Shown: in pieces, positions 23,964-31,914 of the stretch
Numbering within the stretch: position 1 is the stretch's first letter
How the letters are laid out: every line of letters starts with the position of its first letter
From: Nocardioides deserti
GTDB lineage: Bacteria; Actinomycetota; Actinomycetes; Propionibacteriales; Nocardioidaceae
NCBI RefSeq assembly: GCF_014266025.1
Contig: NZ_JACMYC010000001.1
Location: 62,001-126,000, forward strand
Length of the DNA: 64,000 nucleotides
Direction of reading: 5' to 3'
Program-made: the position numbers and the translations under genes
The notes under the pieces: model-generated
What the model was told of the DNA's origin: nothing
Databases searched by the model: none
The model's input: the letters and a program-made list of their open reading frames with translations, nothing else

Positions 23964-24854
23964 ATGGTGACCGGACCTGGACGCTCGCTCGCGGAGATGA
24001 TCCGCGCGGGCGGGAAGTCGTTCTCGTTCGAGTTCTTCCCCCCGAAGGACGAGGCCGGCGAGCAGCAGCTGTGGGACGCGATCCGCGCCCTCGAGCCCTA
24101 CCGGCCCACCTTCGTGTCCGTGACGTACGGCGCCGGGGGCTCGACCCGCGACTCGACCGTCCGGGTCACGGGCCGGATCGCGCGCGAGACGTCCCTCATC
24201 CCGATGGCCCACCTCACCTGCGTCGGGCACACCCGCGCGGAGCTCGAGGCCATCCTCGACGCCTACCACGAGGCCGGCGTGCACCACGTGATGGCGCTGC
24301 GGGGCGACCCCACCGACGGCCCGCGGGCCGCGTGGACGCCGACCGACGGCGGGCTGACCTACGCGACCGAGCTGGTCGAGCTGGCGCGCTCGCGCGGTGA
24401 CTTCCGGGTCGGCGTCGCAGCCTTCCCCGAGGGCCACCCGACGGCGGAGTCGCTCGACCACGACGCCGACGTGCTGGTCGCCAAGGCGCGGGCCGGCGCG
24501 GAGTTCGCCGTGACGCAGATGTTCTTCCGGGCGGCCGACTACTTCGGCCTCGTCGCCCGCGTTCGTGACCGCGGCGTCGACATGCCGATCCTCCCGGGGA
24601 TCATGCCGATCCTGAACCTCGCCGCCATCCGTCGCCAGGGCGAGCTGATCGGCGCGGACGTGCCCGACGAGGTCGTCCGCCGGATCGCTGCTCACGACGG
24701 CGACCCGGCCGCGGTGCGCAACGAGGGCATCGCGGTGGCGGCCGAGCTGTGCGAGGAGCTGCTCGCCGGCGGCGCGCCGGGGCTGCACTTCTACACGCTC
24801 AACCGGTCCCGGGCGACGCTCGAGATCTTCGACCGGCTCAACGTCTCCGCCTGA
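23964..24854 (+). CDS. metF: 5,10-methylenetetrahydrofolate reductase
   Basis: Reduces methylene-THF to methyl-THF for methionine synthesis, using FAD. The 296 residues fit the bacterial MetF barrel. Seen are FSFEFFPPKD (with the catalytic Glu), VSVTYGAGGSTRD, AHLTCVGHT, HVMALRGDP (flavin and folate contacts), and FAVTQMFFRAADYF. The ATG at 23964 gives the usual N-terminus ahead of FSFEFFPPK; the frame is open a little upstream without homology. It is divergent from the polyprenyl synthase and convergent with the desaturase-like gene. Confidence 0.95.
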   Translation: MVTGPGRSLAEMIRAGGKSFSFEFFPPKDEAGEQQLWDAIRALEPYRPTFVSVTYGAGGSTRDSTVRVTGRIARETSLIPMAHLTCVGHTRAELEAILDAYHEAGVHHVMALRGDPTDGPRAAWTPTDGGLTYATELVELARSRGDFRVGVAAFPEGHPTAESLDHDADVLVAKARAGAEFAVTQMFFRAADYFGLVARVRDRGVDMPILPGIMPILNLAAIRRQGELIGADVPDEVVRRIAAHDGDPAAVRNEGIAVAAELCEELLAGGAPGLHFYTLNRSRATLEIFDRLNVSA

Positions 24855-24882
24855 CCGGTCCGACCGGTCCGGCCGCCCTCGC

Positions 24883-26181
24883 TCAGGCGGGGCCGACGGC
24901 CTGGGCGACGAGGGCGGCCGACAGGCCGACGTACGGCAGGCCGGCGCCGGGCGTCGCGTGCGCGCCGGCGGCGTACACCCCCGCCACGGGCGTCGTCGGC
25001 CCCAGCCGCTGCCGCACGGTCGACCGGCCCTGCCACAGGACGCCCATCGGCGAGCCGCCCCAGGCCTCGACGAGGTCGCGCGGCGTGCGGTCGACGCGGG
25101 CGACGACGTGGGGGCGCACGTCGATGCCGTGGCGGGCCAGCGCTCGGAGGACGTCCTCGGCGAGCCGGCCGCGGCCGTGGACGGTCCACGCGGTGGCCCC
25201 GTCCGGAGCCCGGCCGCCGGGCCGGACGACCAGCAGCGGGTCGCCGTGCAGGACCACCTCGTGGGGGAGCTCGGGCACGTCGCCGTCGAGCCCGAGGTGG
25301 GTGACGACGGGAGGGATCGCCGGCATCGTGCGCGCGACGAGCGGTGCCAGCGTGGGCAGCAGGCGCGGGTCGACGGCCACCACGACCACGTCGGCGTCGA
25401 CCTGCTCGCCGCCGAGGTCGACCGCGGCCACGCGACCGGCCCGGACCACGAGGTCGCGCGCGGTCGTGCCGGTGCGGACCGTCACGCCGCGGGTCGCCAT
25501 CCGCGCAGCCAGGGCCTCGGTGAGCCGGGCCATGCCGCCCTCGACCGTCCACGCGCCGAACCGCTGCTCGACGTACGCCGTGACGCCGGCCCAGGCGGGC
25601 ACGTTGCGCAGGTCGTGGCCCTCGGCGACGGCCGGGTGGCCGGCCACGAGCGCGAGCCGCTCGTCCTTGAACGTCTTGCGCAGCCGCCGGTGCAGCGTCT
25701 CGCGCCCGTCGAGGAGCGCGGCCAGCGGGCGGGAGAGAGCGGTGGGGTCCCAGGGCACCTCGAGGTACTCGCGGCGCAGCGTCTCCCACACCTCGGTGTA
25801 GGACGCGACGTGGTCGACCCAGCGCTGCCCGAGTCCCGGCCCGAGCGCGTCGAAGGCGGCGACCTGCGCGCCGCGTGAAGCGGGGACGGTCACCCCGGTG
25901 CCGTCGGCGAACCGGTGCTCGCGCACCACGTCCAGCGGGACCAGCTCGAGCTCGCGCTCGACGGGCCGGCCGCTCTTGCGGAACAGGTCGCGCACGACGG
26001 CCGGCAGCGTGGTCCACGTCGGGCCGGCGTCCCAGGCGAAGCCGTCGGCCTCGACCGTGCTCAGCGCGCCGCCGAGCACGCCGGAGCGCTCGAGCAGGGT
26101 GACCTCGTGACCGAGCTTCGCCAACCGCGCGGCGGACGCGAGCCCGGCGAACCCGCCACCCACGACCACGACCCGCGCCAC
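24883..26181 (-). CDS. Phytoene desaturase-like FAD-dependent oxidoreductase
   Basis: 432 residues of the CrtI/amine-oxidase class. The N-terminal dinucleotide fold is ARVVVVGGGFAGLASAARLA, with the Glu of LLERSGVLGGALST closing the FAD site and WDAGPTWTTLP after it. The C-terminal FAD motif appears as VAGVYAAGAHATPGAGLPYVG (quoted from its central part). The family covers carotenoid desaturases, isomerases and oxidases. Nearby polyprenyl synthase fits carotenoid work, yet crtB and crtY are missing, so the substrate is open. The DUF4126 gene is directly upstream. Confidence 0.85.
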   Translation of the reverse strand: MARVVVVGGGFAGLASAARLAKLGHEVTLLERSGVLGGALSTVEADGFAWDAGPTWTTLPAVVRDLFRKSGRPVERELELVPLDVVREHRFADGTGVTVPASRGAQVAAFDALGPGLGQRWVDHVASYTEVWETLRREYLEVPWDPTALSRPLAALLDGRETLHRRLRKTFKDERLALVAGHPAVAEGHDLRNVPAWAGVTAYVEQRFGAWTVEGGMARLTEALAARMATRGVTVRTGTTARDLVVRAGRVAAVDLGGEQVDADVVVVAVDPRLLPTLAPLVARTMPAIPPVVTHLGLDGDVPELPHEVVLHGDPLLVVRPGGRAPDGATAWTVHGRGRLAEDVLRALARHGIDVRPHVVARVDRTPRDLVEAWGGSPMGVLWQGRSTVRQRLGPTTPVAGVYAAGAHATPGAGLPYVGLSAALVAQAVGPA

Positions 26182-26190
26182 GGCTCGACC

Positions 26191-26805
26191 CTAGGGGGCC
26201 GCGCCGACACCGCCGGCACCGCCGCCCGGCGGGGCCGGGCGGGAGCGCCACCGGCGCCAGCCGCGCCGGACCAGCCGGGCGACGAGGTACAGCACGACCA
26301 GGCCGCCGACCAGCAGCACCGCCGCCACGGCCGCCGCGGCCCGCGGGTGCTCGAGCGCGAACCACACCACCGCCAGGACCGCGACGTCCTCGGTGACGCT
26401 GGCCAGCACGTTGCTGACCGGCTCGGGGGAGGTGTTGATCGCCAGCCGACCGCCGGCCTTGGCCAGGTGGGACAGCAGGGCGGTGCCGCCGCCGACCGTG
26501 CCGAGCACGGCCTGGTCCAGCGTCTGCGCGTCGCCGGCGAGCAGGACGCCGACCACCGCGCCGACCGTCGGGCGGATCGCGGTCGAGACGGCGTCCCACG
26601 TGGAGTCGACGTACGGGATCTTGTCGGCGACCAGCTCGACCACGAAGAACAGCGACGCCACGGCCAGCACGTCCCACCGGCCGAGGGCGTCGGGCACCTG
26701 GTCGAGGTCGCCGACCCGGTCGGCGACGCCGAGGACCAGCACCACCAGGTAGGCGTTGATGCCGCTGGCCCAGCCGCTGGAGAACGCGAGCGCGAGCGAC
26801 TCCAC
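26191..26805 (-). CDS. DUF4126 family membrane protein
   Basis: 204 residues with about five hydrophobic segments. The family block SGWASGINAYLVVLVLG at the N-terminus, FFVVELVADKIPYVDSTWD and GGGTALLSHLAKAGGRL are typical DUF4126 features. The C-terminal basic tail (about 175-204) should face the cytoplasm. Function unknown. It lies in a leftward group of four: YbaK-like, ArsC-like, DUF4126 and desaturase-like genes, with gaps of 5-13 bp that suggest one transcript. Confidence 0.82.
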   Translation of the reverse strand: MESLALAFSSGWASGINAYLVVLVLGVADRVGDLDQVPDALGRWDVLAVASLFFVVELVADKIPYVDSTWDAVSTAIRPTVGAVVGVLLAGDAQTLDQAVLGTVGGGTALLSHLAKAGGRLAINTSPEPVSNVLASVTEDVAVLAVVWFALEHPRAAAAVAAVLLVGGLVVLYLVARLVRRGWRRWRSRPAPPGGGAGGVGAAP

Positions 26806-26818
26806 CGCAGCCTCCTCG

Positions 26819-27178
26819 TCAGCCCTGGCGGATGACGCGGTCCAGCGACTCGGGGTCCCGCCCGACGACCGTGGTGCCGTCGGAGGCGGTGAGGATCGGG
26901 CGTTGGATCGCGCGCGGCGCGGCGGCGAGCGCCTCGAGCCACGCCTGCCGCGCGGACGGCTCGCGGGGCAGGTCGATGCCGGCCTCGCGCGCCTCCTTCG
27001 GGCGGGCGACGTCCCAGGGCTCCAGCCCGAGGCGGGCCACCACCTCGCCGAGCTCCGCCGCGGTCGGCGGGTCGTCGAGGTAGCGCCGGACGGTGTAGTC
27101 CGCCCCTGCGGCGTCGAGCTCCGCGACGGCGGTGCGGCACTTGGTGCAGGCGGGGTTCAGCCAGATCTCGATGCTCAC
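26819..27178 (-). CDS. ArsC/Spx-family thioredoxin-fold protein
   Basis: 119 residues. The start IWLNPACTKCRTAVAELD shows the ArsC-type fold with a CxxC pair where arsenate reductases have a single nucleophilic Cys. RPILTASDGTTVVGR near residue 95 is the conserved anion-site region of the family (RPI/RP motif). Annotated widely as arsenate reductase, but an arsenic role is not supported by context: no arsR, acr3 or arsB nearby. The GTG at 27178 follows the YbaK-like stop by 5 bp. Confidence 0.8.
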   Translation of the reverse strand: MSIEIWLNPACTKCRTAVAELDAAGADYTVRRYLDDPPTAAELGEVVARLGLEPWDVARPKEAREAGIDLPREPSARQAWLEALAAAPRAIQRPILTASDGTTVVGRDPESLDRVIRQG

Positions 27179-27183
27179 CGGTC

Positions 27184-27657
27184 TCACTCCACGTCGATCT
27201 CGGTGGCGCCGGTCAGCGCCCGCAGCTCGTCGTACGTCGTCGAGAACACGGCCGCGGGATGACCGGCCGCTGCCCACACGACGGGGTGCTGCTGCAGCCA
27301 GCGGTCGAGGTACGTCGGCACCGGGGTCGGGTGCCCGATCGGGGAGACCCCGCCGATCACCTGGCCGGTCGCCGCCCGGACCAGCTCGGCGCTCGCCCGG
27401 CGCAGACGGGGGACGCCGACGGTCGCCGCGACCTTGCCGGTGTCGACGCGGTGCGCGCCGGAGGTCAGCACCAGCACCGGGTTGCCGTCGGCCTCGAAGA
27501 GCAGGCTGTTGGCGATCGCGCCGACCTCGCAGCCCAGCGCCTCGGCAGCCAGTGCCGCGGTGTGCACGGAGTCGGGCAGAATGACGACGTCGCCGGTGCC
27601 GCCGCGTCGTGCGTGCTCCTCGCGGAAGTGCGTGATCGAAGGGTGCTCGGTCGCCAT
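27184..27657 (-). CDS. YbaK/EbsC-family aminoacyl-tRNA deacylase
   Basis: 157 residues of the editing domain that hydrolyses mischarged aminoacyl-tRNA, such as Cys- or Ala-tRNA(Pro). Visible blocks: ALGCEVGAIANSLLFEADG, the Lys-bearing HRVDTGKVAATVG, and GQVIGGVSPIGHPTPVPTYLD, the strongly conserved GxxSPxG region. ATG at 27657. It heads a leftward operon-like group. Which amino acid it clears cannot be seen. Confidence 0.88.
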   Translation of the reverse strand: MATEHPSITHFREEHARRGGTGDVVILPDSVHTAALAAEALGCEVGAIANSLLFEADGNPVLVLTSGAHRVDTGKVAATVGVPRLRRASAELVRAATGQVIGGVSPIGHPTPVPTYLDRWLQQHPVVWAAAGHPAAVFSTTYDELRALTGATEIDVE

Positions 27658-27738
27658 GAGCGCGACCCTAGGGCACCGGGCTGACACCGGGCCCGACATC
27701 CGGCCCGACCCCCGCGACCACCCGCACGAGGAGCCCGC

Positions 27739-28218
27739 ATGACGACCCAGCCCACGACGGACCCCATGACGACGGCCCGGCCCGCGTCGGTCCAGCGCGC
27801 GGTCCGGCTGCTGTGGGTGCTGGTCGGCCTCGCCGCGCTCACCGCGGTGCTCACCGTCCTCCTGCGCGCGGACCTGCTCGACTCGTGGTCGGTCGGGCAT
27901 CCGGTCGACGCCGACATCAAGCAGCCCGCGTTCGTCCCGGTTGCGATCGTCCTGCTCGTCACCTTCATCGGGCTCATCGGCACGTTGGTGCCGTTCCTGG
28001 TCGTCGGTGCGAACTGGGCGAGGCACTCGCTCGCGGCCGTGGTCCTGATGGCCGCGATCGCGACCGTGGCCGGCCTGCGCACCGAGCCGCCGGCACAGTT
28101 CGTGGTCGCCGCCGTCGTCTCCCTCGTCGTCGACGTGGCGATCCTCGTGCTGCTGTGGAGCCGCTCCACCAGCGCCTTCGTGCGCGGCCCGGGGGCCGCG
28201 CCCGGCGACCAGGGCTGA
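27739..28218 (+). CDS. Small four-helix membrane protein of unknown function
   Basis: 159 residues. A Thr/Pro-rich leader is followed by four hydrophobic segments (about 22-42, 65-88, 95-112 and 118-142). No family recognised; nothing in it suggests an enzyme. Between segments 1 and 2 is a polar loop with DADIKQP. The ATG at 27739 is close to the divergent YbaK-like gene. Downstream is the SOS-type promoter of the next gene set, so it is probably not part of that operon. Confidence 0.65.
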   Translation: MTTQPTTDPMTTARPASVQRAVRLLWVLVGLAALTAVLTVLLRADLLDSWSVGHPVDADIKQPAFVPVAIVLLVTFIGLIGTLVPFLVVGANWARHSLAAVVLMAAIATVAGLRTEPPAQFVVAAVVSLVVDVAILVLLWSRSTSAFVRGPGAAPGDQG

Positions 28219-28257
28219 GGGCCCGGCCGGCTCCTCCCCGGCCACCACCGGCAGGTC

Positions 28258-28312
28258 TTGACGACCTGTCGGTGCCGAGGTGTACCTTCGTCTCGTTCGA
28301 ACAAGTGTTCGA
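28258..28312 (+). promoter_or_regulatory. SOS promoter with LexA box
   Basis: TCGAACAAGTGTTCGA at 28297-28312 is an exact match to the actinobacterial LexA box (TCGAAC, four bases, GTTCGA). TTGACG at 28258-28263 with TACCTT at 28283-28288 or TGTACC at 28281-28286 makes a plausible promoter whose start would fall at the box. It precedes DUF6504, HEPN, methyltransferase and dinB genes. Confidence 0.8.
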
Positions 28313-28416
28313 GCAACCCGGCGGGGACGACCTCGACCCCCGTCCCCGCCGGGTCGAACGGTCCGGGGTCGGTGGGGTCGACGGATCCGGGCGGGAGCCC
28401 GAGGAGCGAGGCGGAC

Positions 28417-28695
28417 GTGGTGCGGTACGACGACCCCGTCGAGGTGCGGACCGGTGCGGGCGGGCTCGAGGGCCCGGCCCAGTTCCTGTGGCGCGGGCGG
28501 TTGTGGAAGGTGCGGACGGTGCTCGAGCGGCGCAGCCAGGAGCTGCCGCCGCGCGAGGTGTGGCGCGTGGCGGCCGGTCGCGGCCGGCTGGACCAGGACG
28601 GTCCGGCGGGCGGCGGGGTCTTCGAGCTCGTCCACGACGTGCCGGCCGGGCGCTGGCTGCTGGCGGCCGGCGCGGGAGCGGGAGCGGGGGAGTGA
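28417..28695 (+). CDS. DUF6504 family protein
   Basis: 92 residues, beta-rich, with GPAQFLWRGRLWKVRTVLERR and a later VFELVHDVPAGRWLLA; this is the pattern of DUF6504 proteins, which often sit beside Y-family polymerase genes in actinobacteria. Function unknown. Two GTG codons (28417, 28420) are possible starts; GAGGAGCGAGG lies just upstream. The frame is open further up, across the LexA box, but without homology. It overlaps the HEPN gene by GTGA. As first gene after a perfect LexA box it should be damage-inducible. Confidence 0.78.
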   Translation: MVRYDDPVEVRTGAGGLEGPAQFLWRGRLWKVRTVLERRSQELPPREVWRVAAGRGRLDQDGPAGGGVFELVHDVPAGRWLLAAGAGAGAGE

Positions 28696-29150
28696 GCGCC
28701 GTGCGGAGCGTCCCGGAGCAGCCGAACCCCTACGCCCTGCCCGCCACGACGCACGCTTACCTGGCCCGGTCGGCCGAGTCGCTGAGCGAGGCGATCGCCG
28801 CGGCCGAGGTGACCGAGCGCTACGCCCACGCGCACGTCGCGGCGCTCCGGGCGGCCGCGGCGCTGCTCGCGGCGCGGGCCCGGCCGACCCCCGCGCGGCG
28901 GCGGCCGCAGAAGAACGCGTGGGTCCTCCTGGTGGAGGTCGCTCCCGAGCTCGAGGAGTGGGCGCGGTTCTTCGCCGCGGGTGCCGGCAAGCGGGCCGCG
29001 GCCGAGGCGGGCTCGCGGCGGGCGGTGACCGAGCGCGAGGCCGACGACCTCGTGCGGGACGCCGACCGGTTCCTCGGCGTGGTCGAGCAGGCGCTCGGGC
29101 TCGTGCCCCACGCGCCGGTGCAGGTCCACGTCGTGCGCCGGGTCGGGTGA
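28692..29150 (+). CDS. SAV_6107-family HEPN-domain protein
   Basis: 152 residues, mostly helical: YLARSAESLSEAIAAAEVTERYAHAHVAALRAAAALL and WARFFAAGAGKRAAAEAG (quoted in parts) fit the SAV_6107 HEPN family, which co-occurs with DinB-type polymerases in actinobacteria. HEPN domains can be RNases with an RxxxxH motif; no clear such motif is visible here, so catalysis is doubtful. It starts with GTGA overlap on the DUF6504 stop and belongs to the same SOS-type transcript. Confidence 0.78.
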   Translation: MSAVRSVPEQPNPYALPATTHAYLARSAESLSEAIAAAEVTERYAHAHVAALRAAAALLAARARPTPARRRPQKNAWVLLVEVAPELEEWARFFAAGAGKRAAAEAGSRRAVTEREADDLVRDADRFLGVVEQALGLVPHAPVQVHVVRRVG

Positions 29151-29192
29151 GCCGGGCGTGCCCGGCGGCCCCCGAGCCCTAGGCTGGGCGGC

Positions 29193-29957
29193 ATGCCAGT
29201 TCCCGAGCGGCCCGGCGACCGACCCGGCGACCGAACGAGCGACCGTCCGAGCGAGCGCCGCACGGCGGCACGGACCGCGGTCGTCTGGAGCGCCCTCGGC
29301 GACGTACTGGATCGAGGTCCGCTCGACGTCCTCGACATCGGCGGCGGCACCGGCGGCTTCGCGGTCCGGGTCGCCCAGGCCGGCCACCGGGTCACCGTCG
29401 TCGACCCGAGCCCGGACGCCTTGGCCTCCCTCGACCGCCGCGCGCGGGAGCGGGGCGTCGAGGTGGCCGCGCACCAGGGCGACCTCTCCGGCCTCGTCGA
29501 CGTCGTCGGCGCGGACGCCGCCGACGTGGTGCTGTGCCACGGGGTGCTCGAGGTCGTGGAGGACCCGGCGGCCGCGCTCGGTGCGCTCCGCTCGGCCGTG
29601 CGCCCCGGCGGCACGCTCAGCCTGCTGGTCGCCCAGCGGCACGCGGCCGTGGTGGCCCGGGCGATGGCCGGTCACTTCCAGCAGGCGATCGCCCTGCTCG
29701 ACGGCGACCCCGCGGCGCCGGCCCCGGGCCGCTCGGGTCGGCGGTTCACGCGGGACGAGGTCGAGGGCCTGCTGCAGGACGCCGGCTTCACCGTCGACGG
29801 CGTCCACGCGGTCCGCGTCTTCGCCGACCTGGTGCCCGGGTCCCTCCTCGACGCCGAGCCGGGCGCTGCCGCGGCCCTGGTCGAGCTGGAGCGCGCCGTC
29901 GCCGACCGGCCGGAGTACCTCCCGCTCGCGACCCAGCTGCACCTGCTCGCCCGCTGA
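29193..29957 (+). CDS. Class I SAM-dependent methyltransferase
   Basis: 254 residues. Motif I is VLDIGGGTGGFAVRVA (about 47-62), followed by the acidic SAM-ribose residue in TVVDPSPDAL and the motif IV region ADVVLCHGVLEVVEDP. The substrate is unknown. The N-terminus (about 4-24) is an odd Arg/Asp/Pro-rich stretch (ERPGDRPGDRTSDRPSERR) from short repeated GCGACCG-like units. It lies 42 bp after the HEPN gene and 51 bp before dinB, probably within the SOS-type set. Confidence 0.85.
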   Translation: MPVPERPGDRPGDRTSDRPSERRTAARTAVVWSALGDVLDRGPLDVLDIGGGTGGFAVRVAQAGHRVTVVDPSPDALASLDRRARERGVEVAAHQGDLSGLVDVVGADAADVVLCHGVLEVVEDPAAALGALRSAVRPGGTLSLLVAQRHAAVVARAMAGHFQQAIALLDGDPAAPAPGRSGRRFTRDEVEGLLQDAGFTVDGVHAVRVFADLVPGSLLDAEPGAAAALVELERAVADRPEYLPLATQLHLLAR

Positions 29958-30008
29958 CCCCGCCGCTGCGGTCCGCTGCCGTGGCCGTGGTTCCCGAGGC
30001 GCGAAGTC

Positions 30009-31373
30009 GTGAGCGACGGCCGGGTCGACCGGTCGTGGGACTGCCCGGTGCTGCACGTCGACATGGACGCGTTCTTCGCCTCCGTCGCCCTGCGCGACCG
30101 GCCCGACCTCCACGACCAGCCGGTCGCGGTGGGCGGCGGGCACCGCGGGGTGGTGCTCTCGGCCAACTACGTGGCGCGCGCGCATGGCGTCCGGGGCGGC
30201 ATGTCGGGCGTGCGGGCACGCCGGCTGTGCCCGGACCTGGTCTCGCTGCCGGGTGACCACGCGACGTTCTCAGCCGTGTCCTCGGCGCTGCGCGACATCT
30301 TCCGGCGGTTCACGCCGGTGGTGGAGATGGCCTCGCTGGACGAGGCGTTCCTCGACGTGCGTGGCGCGACCCGGCTGCTGGGGTCCCCGCTCACGATCGC
30401 GGAGATGGTCCGCGCGACCGTCCACGAGGAGCAGCGCATCACCTGCTCGGCGGGCGTCGCGCCGACCGTGTCGGTCGCCAAGATCGCGAGCCGACGCGCG
30501 AAGCCCGACGGGGTGGTCGTCGTCCCGCCCGGGGAGGTGGTCGGCTTCCTGCACGCCCTCGACGTCGAGGAGCTGTACGGCGTCGGGGAGGCGACCGCTG
30601 CCAAGCTCCGGCGAGCCGGGTTGCGCACCGTCCGGCAGCTCGCGCACGCGCCGGCCGAGGAGGTGCGTGCCGCGGTCGGTCCCGGCGCGGCTCGCCAGCT
30701 CCACCTCCTCGCCTGGGGGCGAGACCGAGCAGAGCTGCACGAGCGGCGCGGACCACAGGAGCCGGACCGCTCGATGGGCGCGCAGCGGACCTTCGCCCGC
30801 GACCTGACCGACCGCGACGAGGTGCTGCGCGAGGTGCTCGGCCTGGCGGCCAAGGTGACCCGCCGGCTCCGGGCCGGCGAGGTGGCGGGCCGGACGGTCG
30901 TCCTGACGGTGCGGTACGCCGACTTCACCACCCTCACCCGCTCCCAGACGCTGCCGGAGCCGACCGACGTGACCCAGGAGGTGTACGCCGCGGCGGTCGC
31001 GCTGCACGACGCGGAGGTCGCCCGCAACCGGGCTTCCCGAGGCGGTCGGCGCGGCCGGTCCGCCGCCCTGCGGCTGGTCGGGGTGCGGGTCGAGGGGCTC
31101 GTCCCGCGCACCCGCGTCCACCGGCAACGGGTCCTGGGCGAGCGCGAGCGCGGCTGGCCCGAGGCCGACCGCGCCGTCGACCGGGCCACCGGTCGGTTCG
31201 GCTCCGGGGCGGTTCGCCCGGCGACCCTCCTGGGTGTCGTGCCGACCCCGCCGGCGCTCACCGGTCGGACCGCCGGCGAGGCAGGCGAAGGTGCCGGGGA
31301 GGGTGCCGGGGAGGGTGCCGGGGCAGGTGCTGGCGGTGGCGCCGGCGAGCCGCCGAGCGACCAATTTCACTGA
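30009..31373 (+). CDS. dinB: DNA polymerase IV (Y-family)
   Basis: Translesion polymerase, 454 residues. Palm metal ligands are seen in VLHVDMDAFFASV and SLDEAFLDV; LSANYVARAHGV and the fingers region follow, then the thumb HhH (VEELYGVGEATAAKLRRAG) and the little finger (RSMGAQRTFARDL to about 390). The last 45 residues are a low-complexity Gly/Ala/Glu tail coded by 12-bp repeats, ending PPSDQFH; a canonical QLxLF-type clamp motif is not evident. GTG start at 30009. It is the last gene of the set behind the LexA box, about 1.7 kb downstream. Confidence 0.93.
   Translation: MSDGRVDRSWDCPVLHVDMDAFFASVALRDRPDLHDQPVAVGGGHRGVVLSANYVARAHGVRGGMSGVRARRLCPDLVSLPGDHATFSAVSSALRDIFRRFTPVVEMASLDEAFLDVRGATRLLGSPLTIAEMVRATVHEEQRITCSAGVAPTVSVAKIASRRAKPDGVVVVPPGEVVGFLHALDVEELYGVGEATAAKLRRAGLRTVRQLAHAPAEEVRAAVGPGAARQLHLLAWGRDRAELHERRGPQEPDRSMGAQRTFARDLTDRDEVLREVLGLAAKVTRRLRAGEVAGRTVVLTVRYADFTTLTRSQTLPEPTDVTQEVYAAAVALHDAEVARNRASRGGRRGRSAALRLVGVRVEGLVPRTRVHRQRVLGERERGWPEADRAVDRATGRFGSGAVRPATLLGVVPTPPALTGRTAGEAGEGAGEGAGEGAGAGAGGGAGEPPSDQFH
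31287..31334 (+). repeat. 12-bp tandem repeat in the dinB 3' end
   Basis: About three copies of GGTGCCGGGGAG, then decayed copies, code for (Gly-Ala-Gly-Glu)n in the tail of the polymerase. In-frame gain or loss of units would alter only the tail length. Confidence 0.75.
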
Positions 31374-31461
31374 CGCGGCTACCGCGTTCCGAAACGCCTG
31401 CCTAGACTTGGGACACGACCCGCGTGGGGCGTGTTCCGGCCGTACGACCAGTGGAGGAACG

Positions 31462-31914
31462 GTGCCACTCTCCGAAGAGGAGCTGCGACTGCTCGAGCAG
31501 ATGGAGCGCGCGCTCTCGGAGGAGGATCCGAAGTTCGCCTCCACCCTGCGCGGCACGTCGTTGCGCCGCTCCGCCCGTCGTCGCGCCATCGCCGCCGGCG
31601 CCTGCTTCGTCGCCGGTGTCGCGCTGCTGATGACCGGCGTCGTGACGCAGCTGCCGGTCGTGGGGATCGTCGGGTTCCTCGTCATGCTCGGCGCCGGCAC
31701 CGTGGCCCTCACCTCGCTCCGCGGGCAGGCCGCAGCTGCGGCGGCTCCGGCCGACCCGCGCCAGGCCGAGCACCCCTCGCGCTTCACCGTCATCGACGGC
31801 GGCCGCAAGAGCCGCCCCCGTCGCACCCGCCGCCCCTCCGGCTCCTCCGGCTCCTTCATGGAGCGGATGGAGGAGCGCTGGCGCCGCCGGCGCGAGCAGA
31901 ACGGCGGCTTCTGA
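31462..31914 (+). CDS. DUF3040 family membrane protein
   Basis: 150 residues. It starts PLSEEELRLLEQMERALSEEDPKFASTL, the standard DUF3040 N-terminus (cited in part), followed by two transmembrane segments (about 42-62 and 66-84) and a long basic C-terminal tail rich in Arg/Pro/Ser. The family lies near the mra/fts region in many actinobacteria and its role is unknown. The GTG at 31462 follows a GGAGGAA ribosome-binding site, with a possible TAGACT -10 at about 31410. The gene ends right before the repeat region. Confidence 0.9.
   Translation: MPLSEEELRLLEQMERALSEEDPKFASTLRGTSLRRSARRRAIAAGACFVAGVALLMTGVVTQLPVVGIVGFLVMLGAGTVALTSLRGQAAAAAAPADPRQAEHPSRFTVIDGGRKSRPRRTRRPSGSSGSFMERMEERWRRRREQNGGF

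Noticed and set aside
26819..27178. Arsenate resistance function for the ArsC-like gene
   Set aside because: The fold is clear, but there are no ars genes nearby and the active-site pattern is CxxC, so a general redox role is as likely.
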